From Isoptericola luteus (GTDB taxonomy: Bacteria > Actinomycetota > Actinomycetes > Actinomycetales > Cellulomonadaceae): a stretch of 64,000 nucleotides of DNA. The stretch spans positions 62,001 to 126,000 of the forward strand of contig NZ_JAIXCQ010000002.1 in the NCBI RefSeq assembly GCF_020297055.1. The letters are read 5' to 3'. Within the stretch, counting starts at the first letter, position 1. Each line of letters starts with the position of its first letter. Below the pieces are notes generated by a model that saw only the letters and a list, made by a program, of their open reading frames with translations, made no database searches and was not told the origin of the DNA. This document shows positions 14,270 through 24,274 of the stretch, piece after piece. Made by a program: the position numbers and the translations under genes.

Positions 14270-14441
14270 GCGTGTTCTCTCCTCGTTCGCTCCGGGGGTG
14301 CCCGGGCTACGGGTTCATGGTCCCGGGCAGACGTCGTCCGGGCAAGGTCAAGGGCGAGGCGCACAACATTGGCACGCCCCGCCCCCGTGGTCAGTGCGGC
14401 CGACGGCGACCGTACAGGACGGAGGCGCCGCGGCCACAATC

Positions 14442-14481
14442 GACGACCGCCCCGGCCCCCTCGGGGGCCGGAACGGTCGTC
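14442..14481 (-). terminator. Intra-operon hairpin between binding protein and permease genes
   Basis: Long hairpin just after the binding-protein stop: outer arms GACGACCG (14442-14449) with 14474-14481, inner arms CCGGCCCCC (14452-14460) with 14463-14471. On the minus strand no U-tract follows. Such hairpins often stabilise the upstream message or stop part of transcription, giving more binding protein than permease (inference). The rest of the 14270-14487 gap shows nothing else recognisable. Confidence 0.65.
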
Positions 14482-14487
14482 AGGTGG

Positions 14488-16107
14488 TCACTCGGACTTG
14501 GTGACCGCGTGCAGAAGCGGGTCGCTGTCCCAGCCGAACTGGACGTTCTCGACCGTCTCCGCGTAGCCCGCCGTGGCGTTGTTGTACCAGAGCGGGATGC
14601 CGGGCAGGTCCTTGAACAAGATCTCCTGCGCCTGCTTGTAGAGCTCGATGCCTTCTTCCGGCGTCGCGGCCTTGCCGGCCTCGGAGAGCAGCGCGTCGAA
14701 CTCCTTGTTCGAGTACTGCGCGTCGTTCGAGCCGGCACCGGTGCCGTAGATCGGGCCGAGGAAGTTGCTCATCGACGGCCAGTCACCCTGCCACCCGCCG
14801 CGGAAGATGCCGGGCACCTTCTGGTTGTCGCGGGCGTCGAGGAACTCGTCGAACGTCGGGTACGGGTAGAACTCGCAGCCGATGCCGAGCGCGTCGCGGA
14901 TGGTGTTGCAGGTCGCCGTGATCCACGTCTCGTGGTCGGAGTCCGCGTTGGACGCGAGCTGCAGCGTGTAGTCGCCGATCGGGTCCTCGGCCTCGGCCTC
15001 GTCCCAGAGCGCCTTCGCGCCCGCGGCGTCGTACGTGAGGACCTCGGAGCCCGGGATGTCGTCGGAGTAGCCGGCGATGACCGGGGAGGTGAAGTCCGTG
15101 GCCGGGGTACGGGTACCCGCGAACACGGTCTCGGTGACCTGGTTGCGGTCGATCGCCATGGAGATCGCGGCGCGGCGCTTCACGCCGGCCTCGCCCTGGA
15201 ACTCCTCGCGCCACTCGGGCACCTGGATGACCTGCACGACGGCGGCAGGCTGGTTGACGGCACGGTCGCCCAGGTCGCTCTCGAACGTCGCGAAGGCCGA
15301 GGACGGCACGTTCGAGATGATGTCGAGGTTGTTCCCGAGCAGGTCGTTGTAGGCGGTGTTCTCGTCGGTGTAGACGACGATGTCGATGCCGCCGTTCTGC
15401 GGCGTGCGGTCGCCCTTGTAGTCGGGGTTCGGCCGCAGCGAGATGACGTCCTCGTGCGCCCACTCCTCGACGACGTACGGGCCGTTGCCGACGGGCGCGT
15501 CCTTGTAGACGTCCGGGTTCTCGAAGTAGACCTCGGGCATCGGCATGAACGCCGTGTAGCCGAGCCACAGCTGGAAGTCGGAGGACGGCGCGATCAGCTC
15601 GGCCGTGAAGGTCAGCTCGTCGACGGCCTCGACGGCGATCTCCGAGCTCTCGGCGTCGGACCAGCCCGCGAAGTCGTGGAAGAAGTACTGCTGGTTCTGA
15701 CCGTTGTCCAGGTCGGCCACGTACTTCCACGCCTTGACGTAGCTCTCGGCCGTGACGGGCGTGCCGTCGCTGAACGTCCAGCCGTCCTGAATGGTGATCG
15801 TCCAGGTCTTGTTGTCGTCCGACTCGATGGACTCGGCCATCTCGTTGTGGATGGCGCCGTCGGCGTCGTAGTAGACCAGCCCGGCGAAGATGTTCTTGAC
15901 CGCGAGGCCGCCACCGACCTCGTTCGTCATCCCCGGGGTGAGGGGGTTCTGGGGCTCGGTGCCGTTGATCGTCACGATCCCGGTGCTGGGGCCGTCGGCA
16001 CTGGTCGCGTCGGGGTCGTCACCGGTGCCGCCGCCGCACGCGGACAGCAGCAGGGCTGAGGCGAGGGTGAAGGCCCCGATGCCTGCAAGTCGTCGTCGAG
16101 GTGTCAC
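14488..16107 (-). CDS. Peptide ABC importer substrate-binding lipoprotein
   Basis: A 539-residue extracytoplasmic solute-binding protein of family 5. The N-terminus has a basic start, a hydrophobic stretch and a lipobox LLSAC, so Cys24 should be lipid-anchored outside the membrane. The mature part has family-5 landmarks: NGTEPQNPLTP near its start, WTFSDGTPVTAESY, VGNGPYVVEEW, and a C-terminal SDPLLHAV. GTG start at 16107 preceded by AGGAGGA. It is the first gene of the four-gene operon. A bulky, non-specific peptide site is usual for this family; the actual ligand is unknown. Confidence 0.93.
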   Translation of the reverse strand: MTPRRRLAGIGAFTLASALLLSACGGGTGDDPDATSADGPSTGIVTINGTEPQNPLTPGMTNEVGGGLAVKNIFAGLVYYDADGAIHNEMAESIESDDNKTWTITIQDGWTFSDGTPVTAESYVKAWKYVADLDNGQNQQYFFHDFAGWSDAESSEIAVEAVDELTFTAELIAPSSDFQLWLGYTAFMPMPEVYFENPDVYKDAPVGNGPYVVEEWAHEDVISLRPNPDYKGDRTPQNGGIDIVVYTDENTAYNDLLGNNLDIISNVPSSAFATFESDLGDRAVNQPAAVVQVIQVPEWREEFQGEAGVKRRAAISMAIDRNQVTETVFAGTRTPATDFTSPVIAGYSDDIPGSEVLTYDAAGAKALWDEAEAEDPIGDYTLQLASNADSDHETWITATCNTIRDALGIGCEFYPYPTFDEFLDARDNQKVPGIFRGGWQGDWPSMSNFLGPIYGTGAGSNDAQYSNKEFDALLSEAGKAATPEEGIELYKQAQEILFKDLPGIPLWYNNATAGYAETVENVQFGWDSDPLLHAVTKSE

Positions 16108-16192
16108 GTGTCCTCCTGAGTAGGGTCGCTCACCGCGGGGATGACCCCGGTGAGGTGCGAGCGCGTGTGGGAGCGCGCTGCACTATGCGCGG

Positions 16193-16206
16193 GTGACTCT
16201 AGTCAC
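16193..16206. promoter_or_regulatory. Palindrome GTGACT-CT-AGTCAC upstream of the peptide ABC operon
   Basis: Perfect 6+6 bp inverted repeat with a 2-bp spacer, 86 bp upstream of the binding-protein start. A CATAGT hexamer on the minus strand (about 16184-16189) could be the -10, placing the palindrome over or next to the -35. A dimeric repressor site is the likely reading, but no cognate regulator is adjacent. The 300-bp gap 16108-16408 otherwise holds only this site and the 13-bp repeats at its other end. Confidence 0.5.
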
Positions 16207-16361
16207 GTTCCCGCGGCAGTTGCACCCTTGTCCGCGATTGTGCCTGCAACCGTGACCATTCCGGTATCTGGGCGCAACCTCGCCGTCATGCGGGCACCCG
16301 CCTCGAAACCCGTCGCAGCAGGCTGTGCCGGGCCGCCGTCGGGGCCCTCAAGGCCCGGCCC

Positions 16362-16413
16362 CGGCACCGTCAGCCGGCACCGTCAGCCGGCACCGTTAGC
16401 CGGCACCGTCAGC
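16362..16413. repeat. Four tandem 13-bp repeats running into the stop codon of an ABC ATPase gene
   Basis: Unit CGGCACCGTCAGC at 16362, 16375, 16388 (one C-to-T change) and 16401. The last copy contains the TGA stop of the ATPase gene (16409-16411), so the repeat has probably spread from the 3' end of the coding sequence into the intergenic region. Confidence 0.9.
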
Positions 16414-17142
16414 CGGCGTCGAGCCGGCCGTCCCGCAGCACGAGCACACGGTCGGCGCGAGCCATCAGCTCCGGGTCGTGCGTCGTGACCACGGCGGCGA
16501 CGCCCCGCGAGCGCACGAGGTCGCGCACCAGGTCCATCACGACCGCCGCCGTGCCCGAGTCGAGCTGGCCGGTGGGTTCGTCCGCGAGCAGGACCCGCGG
16601 CTCGGTGACCAGCGCCCGCGCGATCCCCACCCGCTGCTGCTGGCCGCCCGAGAGCTCGTACGGACGCTGCAGCGCGTGTTCGGACAGCCCCACGGCGGCG
16701 AGCGCCGCGGCCACCCGCTCGGTCCGCTCCGCGACGCCGGTGCGCGCGAGCCGCAGCGGCACCTCGACGTTCTCGGCGGCCGACAGCACCGGGACCAGCC
16801 CGAACGCCTGGAAGACGTAGCCGATCTCGGACCGCCGCACCGCGTGCTGCTCCTCCTCGGCCATCGCCGTGAGCTCGCGCACCGCGCCGTCCGGGCCGCC
16901 ACCGAGCCACACCCTGCCCGACGACGGCGCGTCGAGCCCTCCCAGGAGGTGCAGCAGGGTGGACTTCCCGGACCCCGACGGGCCCACCACGACCACCAGC
17001 TCGGACGCCTCGACCTCGAGCGACACGTCCGCCAGGGCGTGCACCTGCCCGGCACCGGTGCCGAAGGCCCGCGAGAGCCCCTCGGCGCGCAGGACGGGCG
17101 CGGTCGCCGTCGGGCGCCCGACCGGCGCGTGGGTGGGGCTGG

Positions 17143-17146
<4 letters not shown>
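16409..17146 (-). CDS. ABC transporter ATPase (MacB/LolD/FtsE class)
   Basis: A 245-residue ATPase partner for the FtsX-type permeases encoded upstream. Walker A is GPSGSGKST (about residues 55-63), the Q-loop is IGYVFQAFGLVPVLS with the ENVEVPLRL helix typical of the MacB class, the signature is LSGGQQQRVGIARAL, and Walker B is VLLADEPTGQLD. The start is ATG at 17146 with GAGGAGG ahead, overlapping the stop of the second ATPase gene. It is the last gene of the four-gene set, and its stop lies in the 13-bp repeats. Confidence 0.9.
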
Positions 17147-18111
<965 letters not shown>

Positions 18112-18122
18112 CGGATCCCTCC

Positions 18123-20903
18123 TCATTCCGGGGTACCTCGCAGGGCGGACGCGGTCGATCCGCGCCGCCCGAGCACGGTGGCCACCGCGACGCCGACGGC
18201 GAGCACGAGCACGAGCCCGCCGACGCCCAGCGCGACCAGCAGCGGGTCGACGACGAGCGGTGGCGTGCCACCGCCCCCGACGAGCGGCCCCAGGTCCACG
18301 GTGGCGAGCACCAGCGCGGGCACCGCGACGCCCAGCGCCACGCCACCCACGAGCGCCGCGACCGCCCACGGCACCACCTCCCAGGCGACGATGCCGCGGG
18401 CCTCGGACCGGCGCAGGCCCATCGACCGCAGCACCCCGAGGAGCCGGGACCGCTCCGGCGTCGCCAGCACCAGCATGAGCACGACCGCCACGACGCAGAG
18501 CACCGCGGCCAGCGCGGTGGCCAGCACCGCGGCCCGCTCGAGCCCGGCCGCCGACGGCGTGGAGAGCACCGCGCGGGCGGTGGCGGCCCGGTCCTGCGTC
18601 TGCACGCCCGGCACGACGTTCGCGACGTCGGCCGCGACCTCAGCCGGGTCGGCGTCCGGCTCCAGCGACACCAGGGCGGTGCGCGGCTCCACCGGCTGCT
18701 CGAGGAGGTCGGGGACGGCAGCGGCGTCCACCAGCACGAACGGGAGGTCCGAGGCGACGCCGGGCACCGTGCCGATGACCGACACGACGCGCACGGGCGT
18801 GTCGGCGCCCGGGACCTCCAGGACGAGCTCGGCGCCGGCGGCGGCCTGCCCCATCGCGTGCACCGCGACGGGCAGCGGCTCGCCCGCCACCTGGCCGGCC
18901 GCGCCGAGCCGAGCGATCCCCGGCTGCCCGCCGGGGACGTCGGCCTGCACGCGGGCGAGCGCCGCGGTGTCGGCCGCCAGCACCGCGACGTCGTCGCCGG
19001 GCATGCCGAGCCGGCGGGTGAGCTCGCCCGCCCGGGCGAGCCGTTCGACGGTCGCGACCTCGCGCACGCCGTCGACCTGCCGCAGCTCGCCGACGGTGGC
19101 ATCGTTCATCACGGGGCCCGTGAGCCGCAGGTCGGCGCCCAGCGTGCGGTGCGCATGGGTCTCGATGCCGTGGTCGAGCGTGGCCAGCACCACCGACGAC
19201 GACGCCGCCACGGCGACCCCGAGCACGAGCGCGAGCGCCGGCACCACGCCGCCCGCCGGGGCGCGGGTGGCCCGCGCCGCACCGAGGAACGGGACCAGGT
19301 CGCGTCGGCGTGCCAGCATGCGCTCGGCGGCGCGGGCGAACGGTGGCGTCAGGCGCACCACGACGAGCGCCCCGGCCAGGCTCACCAGCAGCGGGGCGAC
19401 GGCCAGCAGGGGGTCGACGGCGGGCTCGTCCAGCGGGACCGCCGCGGCGCCCGTCGTCGTGCCCGTGGGAGAGCCCGTGATCGCGCCCCGGCTCAGCAGC
19501 AGCGCCGTCGTGAGCGCGGCGAGCCCGACGGCGAGCAGGTCGACGACGAGCCGGGCCCGCGAGCGCCGGGGCGCGCCCGCGTCCACGCGCTCGGTGCGCA
19601 GGCTCCCGGGCACGGTCGAGAGCGCCGCCGCGACCCCGGGCGCGAGCCCGGCGGCGGCCGCCAGCAGCACCTGGGTCGTCGTCACCGGCCCCGGCAGCAG
19701 GACCAGGCCGAGGGCGAGCCCCGCCGCCGCGGCCGGGACGCTCACGACCAGGCCTTCGGCGGCCATGAGCGACCGCACCCCGATTCCGGTCGCCCCGCGC
19801 GCCACGAGCAGCCCGAGGGCGGACCGCCGTCGCTCGACGACGAGCCGCGCGGCGAGCACCATCACGGCGGCGAGCGCGCCCAGCGGGCCCGACACCAGGA
19901 CGGCGAGGATCGCGTCGGTGCCCGCCCGCGCGGCCAGCACCTGGGAGAGCACGCCCTCGAGGTCGGAACGCAGCAGCGGGGTGAGCCCGTCGCCCGCGAC
20001 GACCTGCACGGGCCGGCTCGTGAAGCCGCGGAGCTGTGCGGCGAGGGTGGCCACCGCGCCCGGCTCGACCGTGCCGACGTCGGTGTCGAACCACAGGGTG
20101 GTCCTCGTGCGGCGGGTCGTCATCGGCTCCGCCATCGCCGGCGCCCCGTAGACCGCCACCGTGGCGACGTCCCCGCGGTCGAAGTCGACCGCGAGCACGG
20201 GCTCGGGCGCGTACGGGCGGTGCGCCCAGACGTCCGCGCCCGCGTCGACCGGCTCGACGATCCCGACGACCTCGACGTCGTACGACCCCGCGTACACGCC
20301 GCCGAGCTCCCAGTCGAGCACGTCGGCGCCCGCCGTCGTGACCACCACCTGGAGCGGCCCGTCCAGCACCGTCTCCCCCGGCCGCACGGCGACCGGCGTC
20401 GGGCCCGGCCACGTCCCCTCGACGAGGCGCACGCTGTCGCCGAGGCCGGGGGCGAAGCTGAGCACGGCCCGGGGCACCTCGATCTCGCTGGCCGGCCCCG
20501 CGGCCACCCCGGCGGCCTCGTTCCACACGACGAAGTCGGGCTCGCCCAGCACGTCCCGCAGCGGCGCGGGCTGGTCGTCCCGGGCACGCCGCATCCCGTC
20601 GAGGTACTCCTCCCAGCCCGGCTCGGCGGGCAGCGCGGGCTCGACGTCCGGCGGCAGGAAGCTCCTGTCCTCGACGGGCACCACCTGCGCCGGCACCAGG
20701 CTGCTGCCCGCCGTCAGGTCCCGGGACTGGGGGGTCATCTGCCCGGCCACGTGCGCGACCTGGCTGGACTGCATCCCGGCGATCGCCCGGGCGGCCGTCG
20801 TCGCCACCCCGGCGGCCAGCACCGACACCAGCGCCACGACGAGCGTCGCCCCCCGCGCGAGGCGCAGGTGGCGGCGCAGGAGGAGCACCGCGAGCGACCT
20901 CAT
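18123..20903 (-). CDS. Large FtsX-type ABC permease
   Basis: A 926-residue membrane protein. One N-terminal helix (ATLVVALVSVLAAGVATTAA) is followed by about 270 extracellular residues. A first FtsX core has helices near 330-450, with a cytoplasmic loop ALGLLVARGATGIGVRSLMAAEG that should contact the ATPase. A middle membrane region leads to a second periplasmic-type domain and a C-terminal FtsX core (RLLGVLRSMGLRRSEARG near residue 850). The tandem architecture resembles lipoprotein- or peptide-exporting ABC permeases of actinobacteria; the substrate is unknown. ATG at 20903 with GGAGG ahead; its ATG overlaps the stop of the next permease gene. Confidence 0.88.
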   Translation of the reverse strand: MRSLAVLLLRRHLRLARGATLVVALVSVLAAGVATTAARAIAGMQSSQVAHVAGQMTPQSRDLTAGSSLVPAQVVPVEDRSFLPPDVEPALPAEPGWEEYLDGMRRARDDQPAPLRDVLGEPDFVVWNEAAGVAAGPASEIEVPRAVLSFAPGLGDSVRLVEGTWPGPTPVAVRPGETVLDGPLQVVVTTAGADVLDWELGGVYAGSYDVEVVGIVEPVDAGADVWAHRPYAPEPVLAVDFDRGDVATVAVYGAPAMAEPMTTRRTRTTLWFDTDVGTVEPGAVATLAAQLRGFTSRPVQVVAGDGLTPLLRSDLEGVLSQVLAARAGTDAILAVLVSGPLGALAAVMVLAARLVVERRRSALGLLVARGATGIGVRSLMAAEGLVVSVPAAAAGLALGLVLLPGPVTTTQVLLAAAAGLAPGVAAALSTVPGSLRTERVDAGAPRRSRARLVVDLLAVGLAALTTALLLSRGAITGSPTGTTTGAAAVPLDEPAVDPLLAVAPLLVSLAGALVVVRLTPPFARAAERMLARRRDLVPFLGAARATRAPAGGVVPALALVLGVAVAASSSVVLATLDHGIETHAHRTLGADLRLTGPVMNDATVGELRQVDGVREVATVERLARAGELTRRLGMPGDDVAVLAADTAALARVQADVPGGQPGIARLGAAGQVAGEPLPVAVHAMGQAAAGAELVLEVPGADTPVRVVSVIGTVPGVASDLPFVLVDAAAVPDLLEQPVEPRTALVSLEPDADPAEVAADVANVVPGVQTQDRAATARAVLSTPSAAGLERAAVLATALAAVLCVVAVVLMLVLATPERSRLLGVLRSMGLRRSEARGIVAWEVVPWAVAALVGGVALGVAVPALVLATVDLGPLVGGGGTPPLVVDPLLVALGVGGLVLVLAVGVAVATVLGRRGSTASALRGTPE

Positions 20904-23902
20904 CGGACCTCCTCCCGGTACTCGGTGTCCCGCGCCTGCGCGACGACCCGGGTTCGGACGACCACCGCGACCGCCACCACGCCGGCCACGAGGGCGAGCA
21001 GCCCCGTACCGGCGATCGCCGGCGACACGTGCAGCTGCGCCCCGGGGACGACGGCGTAGCCCGTCACCGTGCCCTGCGCGAGGCCGCTCACGGTCAGCGC
21101 GGACACGAGGGCTCCGCCGGCGATCCCGACTCCCGTGGCGACCAGCCCGACGACGAGCAGCTCGACCGCCCGCCCCCGGCCCTGCGCCCGCGGCGGCACG
21201 CCCGTCGCCCGCAGGGCCACGACCTCGCCCCGTCGGGCGCCCAGCCCGGTCACCACGACCGCGGCGAGCCCGACGACGGCCAGCAGCACGGCCCCGAGCG
21301 CCGTCAGCCGGAACGCCTCGTCGACCGGCACCGCGGCGTCCGCGAGGCGCGAGCCGGTGGGCGCGGGCACGACGTCGAGGATCCCGCCGTACCGGCCGCC
21401 TGTGACGGTCGCGACCGTGGGAGGTCTGTCCTGGGCGCCCGCCGCCGCGCCGGCGACGTCGGCCGCGGCACGGCCCAGGGAGTCCACCGCGCCGCCCGGC
21501 GACGCCGCGACCCAGACCTCGTTCACCGGGGGTGGCCGCGACGCGACGTCGAGGACGCGGGCGTTCAGCGTCTCCAGGTCGACCAGCACGGCGAACGGCT
21601 CCAGGGCGCCGGGGACCACCTCGACGACGTCGGCGACCGTGACCCGCACCGCCGTGCCGCCCACGTGCAGCTCGACCTGCCCTCCGGGCCCGATGTCAAG
21701 CAGGTCCGCCAGCGGCGCGGAGACGACCGCGGGGACGGCCGGGGGCCGGTGGGAGAGCACCGTGCGGTACGGCTGCGGGGTCGTGCCCGTCGGGTGCAGC
21801 CGGGACAGGGCGGGCCCGTTGCCCGGGTCCACGAGGACGCCGCCTCCCCCACCGCGGCCCGTTGCGGGCGACCACCGGGACGCGCCGAGCTCGAGCGGCA
21901 CCCGGTCGCCCTGGTCCGTCACCGCTGTCGCCGCGTCGAGGGACACGTCCAGGGACACGAGCCAGTCGGTCGCGCCCACCGTGACCACCTCGAGGCCGAC
22001 GAGCCCGCCCGGCTCCGACGCGTCCGCCAGCGCGGGCGGGAGCTCGAGACTCAGCTCCTGGGTGCTCGGCTCGGGGCCGACCGGGTGCGCGCCCTCGCCG
22101 GTGCCGTACGGGTCGTGGTCGAGCTCTCCCGCAGCCACCCGGGTGAGCCGCCCGTCGCCGTCCGCGAACCAGAGCGCGACCCCGACGGCGCTCGAGGCGA
22201 ACTTGTCCATCTGCGCCTCCGCGCGCGGGCTGCCCTGCGTCAGGGTCGCCGGGTCGACGGGCACGGTCGGCGCGTCCGGGCTCGCGACGGAGAGCCTGCC
22301 CGTGAGGCGGAGGTCGAGCGTGCGCGTCCCGCCGGGCAGGGGCAGCGCGTCGCGAAACGGGTCGGCGCCCCCCAGCGCCGCCGCGAGCGCCGCGGCGTCG
22401 GGGCCGCCGTCGGACGTCGTGAGGACGTCGTCCAGCCGGCCCGCGGGCAGCGCGACCAGCGTGAGCTCGTCGCTCGCGACGGTCGCGGTGCTCACCAGGG
22501 CCGGCGCGGCCGCGGCGGCGCCGCCGAGCGCGGCGAACGCACCGACCGGGCCCGGCATCACGCCGTCGGGGAACGCGACCCGCGCGTCGGCCCCGACGGC
22601 GAGCACCGACGTCCGCTCACCGAGGTGCCGCGCGGTCGCCGAGAACGCGGCCGTCACCACGACGGTGCCGCCGGCCAGGGTGAGCAGCACGACGGGCACC
22701 ACCGCGACCGAGACCCGGCGCGAGACCTGCCGGGCCGCGAGCGCGCCGACCAGCCCCGGCCTGCGGGCGGCGACCCGCTCCCAGGCCCGGGCCGCCGGAC
22801 CGAGCACGAGCGTCGTGAGCAGGGCGACCGCCGCCAGGACGAGCGCCGGCGCGGCGGCCGCGGCGGGGTCCACCTGCCCGCCCGTCGGGGTCGGCACCAA
22901 CGGGGACCCGTGGCGGCGCAGCAGGTACAGGGTCACCAGGGCCGCCGCGACGGTGAGCACGACGGTGCCCGCCCGGGTCGCCTGCCGACGCCGCCCGGAC
23001 CGGTCGACGACGCGACGTGCGGCAGCACCGCGCGCCTGGATCCCGGCCACGAGCGTCATCGTCGCCGCGGCCAGCACCCCGACCGTGGCACCGGCGACGA
23101 CGACGCCGGCGACGACCTGCGCGCCGCCCGGCGCGCCGGCTGCCGGGGGCCCGGCCCGCAGGACACCGACCGCCGCACCCGCCGCGACCGCCCCCAGCGC
23201 GCTCGCGCCGCCGCACAGCACCAGGGCCTCGAGGCCGGAGGCGAGCGTGACCTGCCGGGGCGAGGCCCCGCGCGAGACGGCCAGCCCCACCTCCGTCTCC
23301 CGGGCGGCCTCGAGCAACCGCGCCACCTGTGCGAGCGCCACGACGCCGACGAGCGCGAGCAGCGTCAGCGGCACGAGGGTCGTGGCTGCCGCCGCCCGGA
23401 CGGTCGTGGCGGCGGCGGCTGCGGTCGCGGCGAGACCGCCGTCGACCCGCAGGCCACGGCCCGAGGCGACGTCGTCGGCGGCGAGCAGCCGTGGCAGGCT
23501 CGCGACCCCCTCGGCGAGCCCGGTCAGATGACCCGCGTCGAGCTGCTCGAGGTCCACCGTGACCGTCCACCGGCGCAGCGGCTCGCCGACGTCGGGGAGG
23601 GTCGTCATGTCCTCGGCGACGCGGTACGGCAGACCGGCGAGCTCTGCGGCCACGACCCGCCGCAGCGCGGCGTCCTGGGCGGCGTCGCCCGCGGCGTCGG
23701 GCGCCGAGCGCGACATGAGGACCAGGGCCGCGTCGTCCCCGGCCTGCACGAAGCCCTCGCGGAGCACTTCCGCGGCGCTCGCGCGCAGGGAGCCCACCGC
23801 CGTGCAGGCCGCGAACGAGGCGACCGCGACAAGCACGGCCACGAGCGCGAGGAGGCCACGGTGCCCGCGGGCCCGGCGAGCGAGGAGAACACCGCGGCTC
23901 AT
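20900..23902 (-). CDS. Second large FtsX-type ABC permease
   Basis: A 1000-residue membrane protein, first gene of the four-gene ABC set. Layout: N-terminal helix (LLALVAVLVAVASFAACTA), about 150 extracellular residues, an FtsX core near 170-320 (cytoplasmic loop TEVGLAVSRGASPRQVTLASGLEAL), a second membrane region near 330-420, a long extracellular domain, and a C-terminal FtsX core with RGEVVALRATGVPPRAQGRGRAVE. The presence of two permeases and two ATPases suggests a heteromeric complex or two related transporters sharing regulation. No membrane-fusion protein or two-component system lies next to it. The ATG at 23902 has no clear Shine-Dalgarno sequence, so the start is less certain. Confidence 0.85.
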   Translation of the reverse strand: MSRGVLLARRARGHRGLLALVAVLVAVASFAACTAVGSLRASAAEVLREGFVQAGDDAALVLMSRSAPDAAGDAAQDAALRRVVAAELAGLPYRVAEDMTTLPDVGEPLRRWTVTVDLEQLDAGHLTGLAEGVASLPRLLAADDVASGRGLRVDGGLAATAAAAATTVRAAAATTLVPLTLLALVGVVALAQVARLLEAARETEVGLAVSRGASPRQVTLASGLEALVLCGGASALGAVAAGAAVGVLRAGPPAAGAPGGAQVVAGVVVAGATVGVLAAATMTLVAGIQARGAAARRVVDRSGRRRQATRAGTVVLTVAAALVTLYLLRRHGSPLVPTPTGGQVDPAAAAAPALVLAAVALLTTLVLGPAARAWERVAARRPGLVGALAARQVSRRVSVAVVPVVLLTLAGGTVVVTAAFSATARHLGERTSVLAVGADARVAFPDGVMPGPVGAFAALGGAAAAAPALVSTATVASDELTLVALPAGRLDDVLTTSDGGPDAAALAAALGGADPFRDALPLPGGTRTLDLRLTGRLSVASPDAPTVPVDPATLTQGSPRAEAQMDKFASSAVGVALWFADGDGRLTRVAAGELDHDPYGTGEGAHPVGPEPSTQELSLELPPALADASEPGGLVGLEVVTVGATDWLVSLDVSLDAATAVTDQGDRVPLELGASRWSPATGRGGGGGVLVDPGNGPALSRLHPTGTTPQPYRTVLSHRPPAVPAVVSAPLADLLDIGPGGQVELHVGGTAVRVTVADVVEVVPGALEPFAVLVDLETLNARVLDVASRPPPVNEVWVAASPGGAVDSLGRAAADVAGAAAGAQDRPPTVATVTGGRYGGILDVVPAPTGSRLADAAVPVDEAFRLTALGAVLLAVVGLAAVVVTGLGARRGEVVALRATGVPPRAQGRGRAVELLVVGLVATGVGIAGGALVSALTVSGLAQGTVTGYAVVPGAQLHVSPAIAGTGLLALVAGVVAVAVVVRTRVVAQARDTEYREEVR

Positions 23903-24054
23903 GGCACGGAGGGTAGTGCAGCCGCCGCACGCCGGGGCACGGCTTCGGTCACGACGTCGACCGCGGCTTCGGCGTCAGGGCCGGTCGTCCGCCCCGTCGG
24001 GGGGTCGTCGTCGGGTCGTCATCCGGTCGGCCCGCCGGCAGGCAGGTCACGGGG

Positions 24055-24270
24055 TCACCGACGATGGGCACGCTTCTCGTTCCCGCGGCGGTAGTTCCCG
24101 GTCGCGCGCGCCAGGAGCTCCTGGTCGGTGGCGTCGTCCTTGCCCAGCAGCGGCACCAACCGGGCCGCCTGCGCTCCCGCGACGGTCACGACGTGGCGCC
24201 CGCCGCGGCTCACGAGCACCTTGCCGTCCTTGGTCACGCGGTGGTCGAACGGGTCGTCCTCGAGCCCCAT
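24055..24270 (-). CDS. Small conserved basic protein, function unknown
   Basis: A 71-residue protein with an FDHRVTKDGKVLVSRGGRHV start and a basic ATGNYRRGNEKR end. I recall this pattern (FDxRVTKDGxVxVxxxGRxV ... ARATGNxRRGNE) from small uncharacterised proteins in many bacteria, but no function is known to me. It is soluble, with no membrane segment or Cys pair. ATG at 24270, 4 bp downstream of the GNAT stop, so it is likely co-transcribed with that gene. The spread of the pattern makes it a real gene despite its size. Confidence 0.75.
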   Translation of the reverse strand: MGLEDDPFDHRVTKDGKVLVSRGGRHVVTVAGAQAARLVPLLGKDDATDQELLARATGNYRRGNEKRAHRR

Positions 24271-24274
24271 CGCC

